This document shows, piece after piece, positions 61,084 to 64,000 of a stretch of 64,000 nt of DNA (position 1 is the first letter of the stretch; every line of letters begins with the position of its first letter). The notes below the pieces were generated by a model that was not told where the DNA came from, did not search any database, and saw nothing but the letters and a program-made list of their open reading frames with translations. The DNA is from Serratia ficaria (GTDB taxonomy: Bacteria; Pseudomonadota; Gammaproteobacteria; Enterobacterales; Enterobacteriaceae). The position numbers and the translations under genes are program-made. The stretch lies in contig NZ_LT906479.1 of NCBI RefSeq assembly GCF_900187015.1, positions 1,488,001 to 1,552,000 on the forward strand, written 5' to 3'.

Positions 61084-61596
61084 TTACAGCGTTTTGCTCA
61101 TATACCAGATGCCTATCGAGCCCTGGGCGCTGGTGTAGCAGGTCTCGCCGCAGATCTGCAGCCCCTGGCGCCGGTAAAAGCGCTGGGCGTCGGTGTTGCG
61201 CTGCAACACTTCCAGCCACAGCGTCTTTTGCCGGCGGTCGATGGCCCGCTGCTGTACCTGTTCGAACAGGCGCTGGCCATAGCCGCTGCCGGCATAACCC
61301 GGCAAAAAATAGATTTTCTGCAGCTCGGCGCCGCGGGTTTGGGTTGGCGCCAGCAGGCTGTCGAGGTTGAGCCGCGCATAGCCGATCAGCCGCTCCGCTT
61401 TATGGCAGAGCAGCCAGCAGACGGCGGGATCTTGCAGCGTTTGGCTCACCACTGGCATTGAGAAGTTTTGCGCCAGAAAGGCGGCCAACTCCGCCGGGTA
61501 GCGCCAAAGTTCGCCAAAGTGCGCCTGATAGGTGCGGATGCCGATGTCGCTCACCAGAGCGGCGTCGGCGAGGGTGGCCTGGCGGACAGTGAACAT
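61084..61596 (-). CDS. GNAT N-acetyltransferase
   Basis: A 170-residue GNAT enzyme: VRQATLADAALVSDIGIRTYQAHF, the strand GAELQKIYFLPGYAGSGYGQRLFEQV holding the acetyl-CoA loop, and WLEVLQRNTDAQRFYRRQGL. The pattern resembles the PaiA (spermidine/spermine-type) group, so a polyamine or amino-acid substrate is possible. It follows the toxin-antitoxin genes on the same strand by about 25 bases. Confidence 0.82.
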   Translation of the reverse strand: MFTVRQATLADAALVSDIGIRTYQAHFGELWRYPAELAAFLAQNFSMPVVSQTLQDPAVCWLLCHKAERLIGYARLNLDSLLAPTQTRGAELQKIYFLPGYAGSGYGQRLFEQVQQRAIDRRQKTLWLEVLQRNTDAQRFYRRQGLQICGETCYTSAQGSIGIWYMSKTL

Positions 61597-61620
61597 CTGG
61601 ACCCCTTTGAGTAAGAAAAA

Positions 61621-61926
61621 TTACAGCCGTTGTTCCAGATGCCGGTGGGGCACCATCGCCTGATGCAGAACGGCCAGAACGGTAATGCCGGCTGGGCGGC
61701 TGCGGTAGTAGATCCTATGGCTGGCGTAAGGAAAACTGCGTATCTCTTCGCCCAAATCGTGAAAGTGGGCTTTACCCGCTTCCGGCATATCCGCCAGATG
61801 ATGCATGACATCTCTCAACTGCTCAAGATAGCGACGAGATTGTGCTTTGCCCCAGTGCTCGACGGTGAAATGACGAATAGCCAGCAGATCTTGTTGGGCC
61901 TGCGGGATGAGGTGAAACGTGGGCAT
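61621..61926 (-). CDS. ParE/RelE-superfamily toxin
   Basis: The 101-residue protein MPTFHLIPQAQQDLLAIRHFT, LEQLRDVMHHLADMP and FPYASHRIYYRSRPAGITVLAVLHQAMVPH is typical of the ParE-type toxins, which inhibit gyrase or cleave mRNA. It follows the antitoxin with one base between. A start at 61941, inside the antitoxin gene, is an alternative. The conserved C-terminal HQAMVPHRHLEQRL is present, so the toxin looks intact. Confidence 0.83.
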   Translation of the reverse strand: MPTFHLIPQAQQDLLAIRHFTVEHWGKAQSRRYLEQLRDVMHHLADMPEAGKAHFHDLGEEIRSFPYASHRIYYRSRPAGITVLAVLHQAMVPHRHLEQRL

Positions 61927-61927
61927 A

Positions 61928-62188
61928 TCAGTCGGTTTCATCGGTGAGCAGATGGTTGAAGAAGGCATCGCCGTCTACCGCCTTACCCGCGTCTTCCTCG
62001 GCGGTGGCCTGCGCGATTTTTTGCTGCAGTGCGCGTAATTTGAGATCTTCCAGCGCCTGGTAGTCTTCTACCGACATGACGACCGCGACCGGTTTGCCGT
62101 TGCGATTGATTTGGACCGGTTCACGCTGTGCCTTGAGCAGTAAATCGCCGAATTGGGTTTTGGCCTCGTTCGCGGTGAGTGCGTACAT
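61928..62188 (-). CDS. Phd/YefM-type antitoxin
   Basis: An 86-residue Phd-family antitoxin: MYALTANEAKTQFGDLLLKAQREPVQIN and GKPVAVVMSVEDYQALEDLKLRAL form the DNA-binding N-terminal domain; the acidic C-terminal part (about 58-86) neutralises the toxin. It precedes the ParE-type gene by one base, the usual order. A palindrome at 62206 overlaps its promoter, so autorepression is expected. Confidence 0.87.
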   Translation of the reverse strand: MYALTANEAKTQFGDLLLKAQREPVQINRNGKPVAVVMSVEDYQALEDLKLRALQQKIAQATAEEDAGKAVDGDAFFNHLLTDETD

Positions 62189-62205
62189 TTAATCGCTCCA
62201 GTTAA

Positions 62206-62231
62206 TTAAATCGTTCGATTTAACCATTATA
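62206..62231 (-). promoter_or_regulatory. Promoter and operator of the toxin-antitoxin pair
   Basis: TTAAATCG (62206-62213) and CGATTTAA (62216-62223) form a perfect palindrome between the antitoxin start and TATAAT (62226-62231 on the minus strand), a consensus -10. A bound antitoxin would cover the transcription start. Confidence 0.65.
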
Positions 62232-62256
62232 CGGTGCGATGAAAAAATCACCAATG

Positions 62257-63492
62257 TTATTCCGGTGTGCAGGTCTCGTTGGACAGATGCTGCGGCGTTT
62301 CGCGCCGGAAGCCCAGGCCGATGATGCGGCCGAACAGGCGCGGCAGCCAGCGGCTGTTGCCGACGCGGGTCATCAGGCTGGAGCCGCCGCCGGTGCGGCG
62401 TTTTTTCGGCCGGCGCCGGCTCATTTTAATTTGCAGAAACTGGGTGGCCTTGGTGGGGAAGCTGCGGCGGCGTTGCACCTGCCGCAGGTGCTTCAGCTGC
62501 AGGCGGTGCTGGCGCAGCGGCGGAATAATGGCGTTGGCGGTGGCCACCGCATCCTGAATCGCCAGGTTGACGCCGACGCCGCCGATCGGCGACATGGCGT
62601 GCGCGGCGTCGCCGATGCACAGCACCCCCGGCTTCGCCCAGCGATCCAGACGATCGATGCGAATGCTTAACAGTTTGACCTGATCCCAGCCGGCGATCTC
62701 CTGCAGGCGATCGTCCTGAAACGGCGCCACTTCGGCGATGTGCAGCAGAAACTTCTCCAGGCCACCCTGTTGGATCGTTTCAAAGCTGCCTTTGTCGATC
62801 GAATAGCCGCACTGCCAGTAGTCACCCCGATCGATCATGATGAAGTTTTGCTTCGGCCCGGTGTGGCCCATCGACCAGGCCGGATCGCCGGGCAGCTTGC
62901 CGAGCTTCATCCACAGCACGTCGCGCGGCGAACCGAACGACTGGCTGCTGAGCGCCGCCTGTTCCCGCACCAGCGAATTGCGCCCGTCGGTACCGACCAC
63001 CAGCTGACAGCGCACGCGTATCGGGCCTGCCGGGGTCTCGGCCAGCACCCCGCATGCCTGGCCGCGATCGTACAACAGCCGGTGCGCCCGCGCCGATTTG
63101 ATCAAGGTAAAATTGGGGAAAGCCGCGGCCTGTTCCGCCAGAAAGTTGAGAAACTCCCACTGCGGCATGAAGGCGATAAACTTGCAGCGCGTCGGCAGGC
63201 GGGTGAAGTCCGCCAGCGTAATGTCGCGCCCGGCGATCTCGGCGTGCAGCGTTTCGGCGCGCTGGTGCGGCAGCTCGAGCAGCGCATCGAGCAAGCCCAG
63301 CTGGTGCATGATTTCCAGCGTGGAAGGATGAATGGTGTCGCCGCGGAAATCGCGCAGGAAGTCGGCGTGCTTCTCCAGCACCGTGACGTTAATTCCCGCT
63401 CGCGCCAGCAGGTAGCCGAGCATCAGTCCGGCCGGGCCGCCGCCAACGATGCAGCAGGCGGTGGCGTAAGGTGTGATCGCGGATGGTGACAT
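62257..63492 (-). CDS. FAD-dependent monooxygenase (PHBH/UbiH-like)
   Basis: The 411-residue flavoprotein has the FAD-binding VGGGPAGLMLGYLLARAG near the N-terminus, VVGTDGRNSLVREQ (the DG motif) and GDAAHAMSPIGGVGVNLAIQDAV. It would hydroxylate an aromatic or related substrate using NAD(P)H and O2. The C-terminus is unusually basic (KMSRRRPKKRR). The ATG at 63492 is chosen. A Fur-like box upstream suggests iron control, so a siderophore-related or iron-sparing role is conceivable. Confidence 0.83.
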   Translation of the reverse strand: MSPSAITPYATACCIVGGGPAGLMLGYLLARAGINVTVLEKHADFLRDFRGDTIHPSTLEIMHQLGLLDALLELPHQRAETLHAEIAGRDITLADFTRLPTRCKFIAFMPQWEFLNFLAEQAAAFPNFTLIKSARAHRLLYDRGQACGVLAETPAGPIRVRCQLVVGTDGRNSLVREQAALSSQSFGSPRDVLWMKLGKLPGDPAWSMGHTGPKQNFIMIDRGDYWQCGYSIDKGSFETIQQGGLEKFLLHIAEVAPFQDDRLQEIAGWDQVKLLSIRIDRLDRWAKPGVLCIGDAAHAMSPIGGVGVNLAIQDAVATANAIIPPLRQHRLQLKHLRQVQRRRSFPTKATQFLQIKMSRRRPKKRRTGGGSSLMTRVGNSRWLPRLFGRIIGLGFRRETPQHLSNETCTPE

Positions 63493-63548
63493 GGCGGTTG
63501 GCTCCGAGAGACGATCCGCATCCGGCAGATGGTCATTGAAAATGCAGT

Positions 63549-63567
63549 ATTGATAATGATTGTCAAT
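63549..63567. promoter_or_regulatory. Fur-like box upstream of the monooxygenase
   Basis: ATTGATAATGATTGTCAAT is a 9-1-9 inverted repeat with one mismatched pair and includes GATAATGAT, the core of the Fur consensus. It lies 57 bases upstream of the monooxygenase start and 171 before the LysR gene. Confidence 0.65.
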
Positions 63568-63737
63568 ATCATGTTTGGCTGTCAACCCGCGGCGCAGTGT
63601 GGTCAAAAGGAAGACCGGCGCGAAACCCGCAGGGAGGGTATTGAAAGACGTTGACCCGCAGAGCGCGACGCGCCATCTTTAAACGGTAAAATTCGGCATT
63701 ATTCAGGCTAACAGTTCGCAAAATCAGGATGGTCAGC

Positions 63738-64000
63738 ATGCGGCGAATTACCTTCGATCTCGAGGACTTGCGCAGCTACGTCACCGGCGTTGAGCTGGGC
63801 AGCTTCGCCAGAGCGGCGGAGCGGCTGGGGCGCTCAACCTCGGCGGTCAGCGCGCATTTGAAAAAGCTGGAGCAGCAGGTGGGCGCGCCGATCCTGCGCA
63901 AGGCCGGGCGCGGCATGGTGATGACCGAGGCCGGCGAAACGCTGCTTGGCTACGCGCGGCGCCTGTTGGAGCTGAACGACGAGGCCGCCGCCGCGGTGCG
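63738..64000 (+). CDS. LysR-family regulator, partial (runs off the window)
   Basis: The first 87 codons encode MRRITFDLEDLRSYVTGVEL followed by AERLGRSTSAVSAHLKKLEQ and GMVMTEAGETLLGYARRLLELN, a LysR winged-helix domain. An AGGA lies eight bases before the ATG at 63738; an in-frame ATG at 63729 is less well placed. The effector domain lies beyond the window. It is divergent from the FAD monooxygenase gene, a possible target. Confidence 0.88.
   Translation, partial: MRRITFDLEDLRSYVTGVELGSFARAAERLGRSTSAVSAHLKKLEQQVGAPILRKAGRGMVMTEAGETLLGYARRLLELNDEAAAAV

Overview
The window is about 59-60% GC and reads as chromosome of an enterobacterium, most likely Serratia (S. marcescens group). Clear Enterobacterales orthologues (yedI, yohC, nlpA, dld, ddlA, ybdL, bglX, yajD, lsrK, lsrG, eamA, amyA, yehS, lgoTRD) are mixed with accessory clusters typical of Serratia-like genomes: urea amidolyase plus urtABCDE, molABC-type uptake, phnCDEE and many DMT/MFS exporters with LysR, TetR or MarR regulators. 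I saw no rRNA, tRNA, CRISPR array, IS element or prophage.

Layout. 1-8.3 kb: end of a GlcG/HbpS-type gene, yedI, several GNATs (one resembling streptothricin acetyltransferase, overlapping a hexapeptide acyltransferase gene), two DMT exporters, LysR, the lipoprotein NlpA, a DUF1460 lipoprotein and YohC. 8.3-14.9 kb: a possible 48-aa leader ORF, an aldehyde dehydrogenase remnant, dld, a ParD-like/second methionine aminopeptidase pair, ddlA, an amino-acid binding protein, ybdL and LysR. 16-22 kb: bglX, then a molA-molB-molC-modA-like transport operon. 22-23.6 kb: a ParA plus ribbon-helix-helix pair with iterated CTTATTAAG palindromes, then yajD. 23.7-32 kb: LysR/MFS, a reduced lsr locus (only lsrK and lsrG), eamA, a RIO kinase and amyA. 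32.4-39.5 kb: a MarR-GNAT fusion, two DUF1471 genes with a TetR gene and shared operator-like boxes, a metQ remnant, a YjaB-like GNAT, DUF2236, SUFU-domain and isochorismatase-family proteins and a dehydrogenase. 39.5-40.8 kb: a second tryptophanyl-tRNA synthetase behind a complete Trp attenuator. 40.8-44.5 kb: L-galactonate genes lgoT, lgoR and lgoD. 44.6-48.8 kb: phnCDEE and yehS. 49-60.8 kb: nitrogen-scavenging cluster atzF-uca-gntR-urtABCDE behind a sigma-54 promoter, with urtA interrupted by an in-frame stop. 61-64 kb: GNAT, a Phd/ParE-type toxin-antitoxin pair, a FAD monooxygenase behind a Fur-like box, and the start of a LysR gene.

How the genes work together. The urea cluster imports urea (UrtABCDE), carboxylates it (Uca) and splits allophanate into ammonium and CO2 (AtzF); no urease is present here, and the broken UrtA predicts impaired high-affinity uptake in this strain. 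LgoT/LgoD import and oxidise L-galactonate under LgoR, and a shared 14-bp sequence marks likely LgoR sites. The mol operon probably imports molybdate or tungstate. The most unusual elements are the Trp attenuator of trpS2, the chromosomal ParA/RHH cassette with iterons, the truncated lsr locus, the nonsense-mutated urtA and the ParD-like/Map pair.
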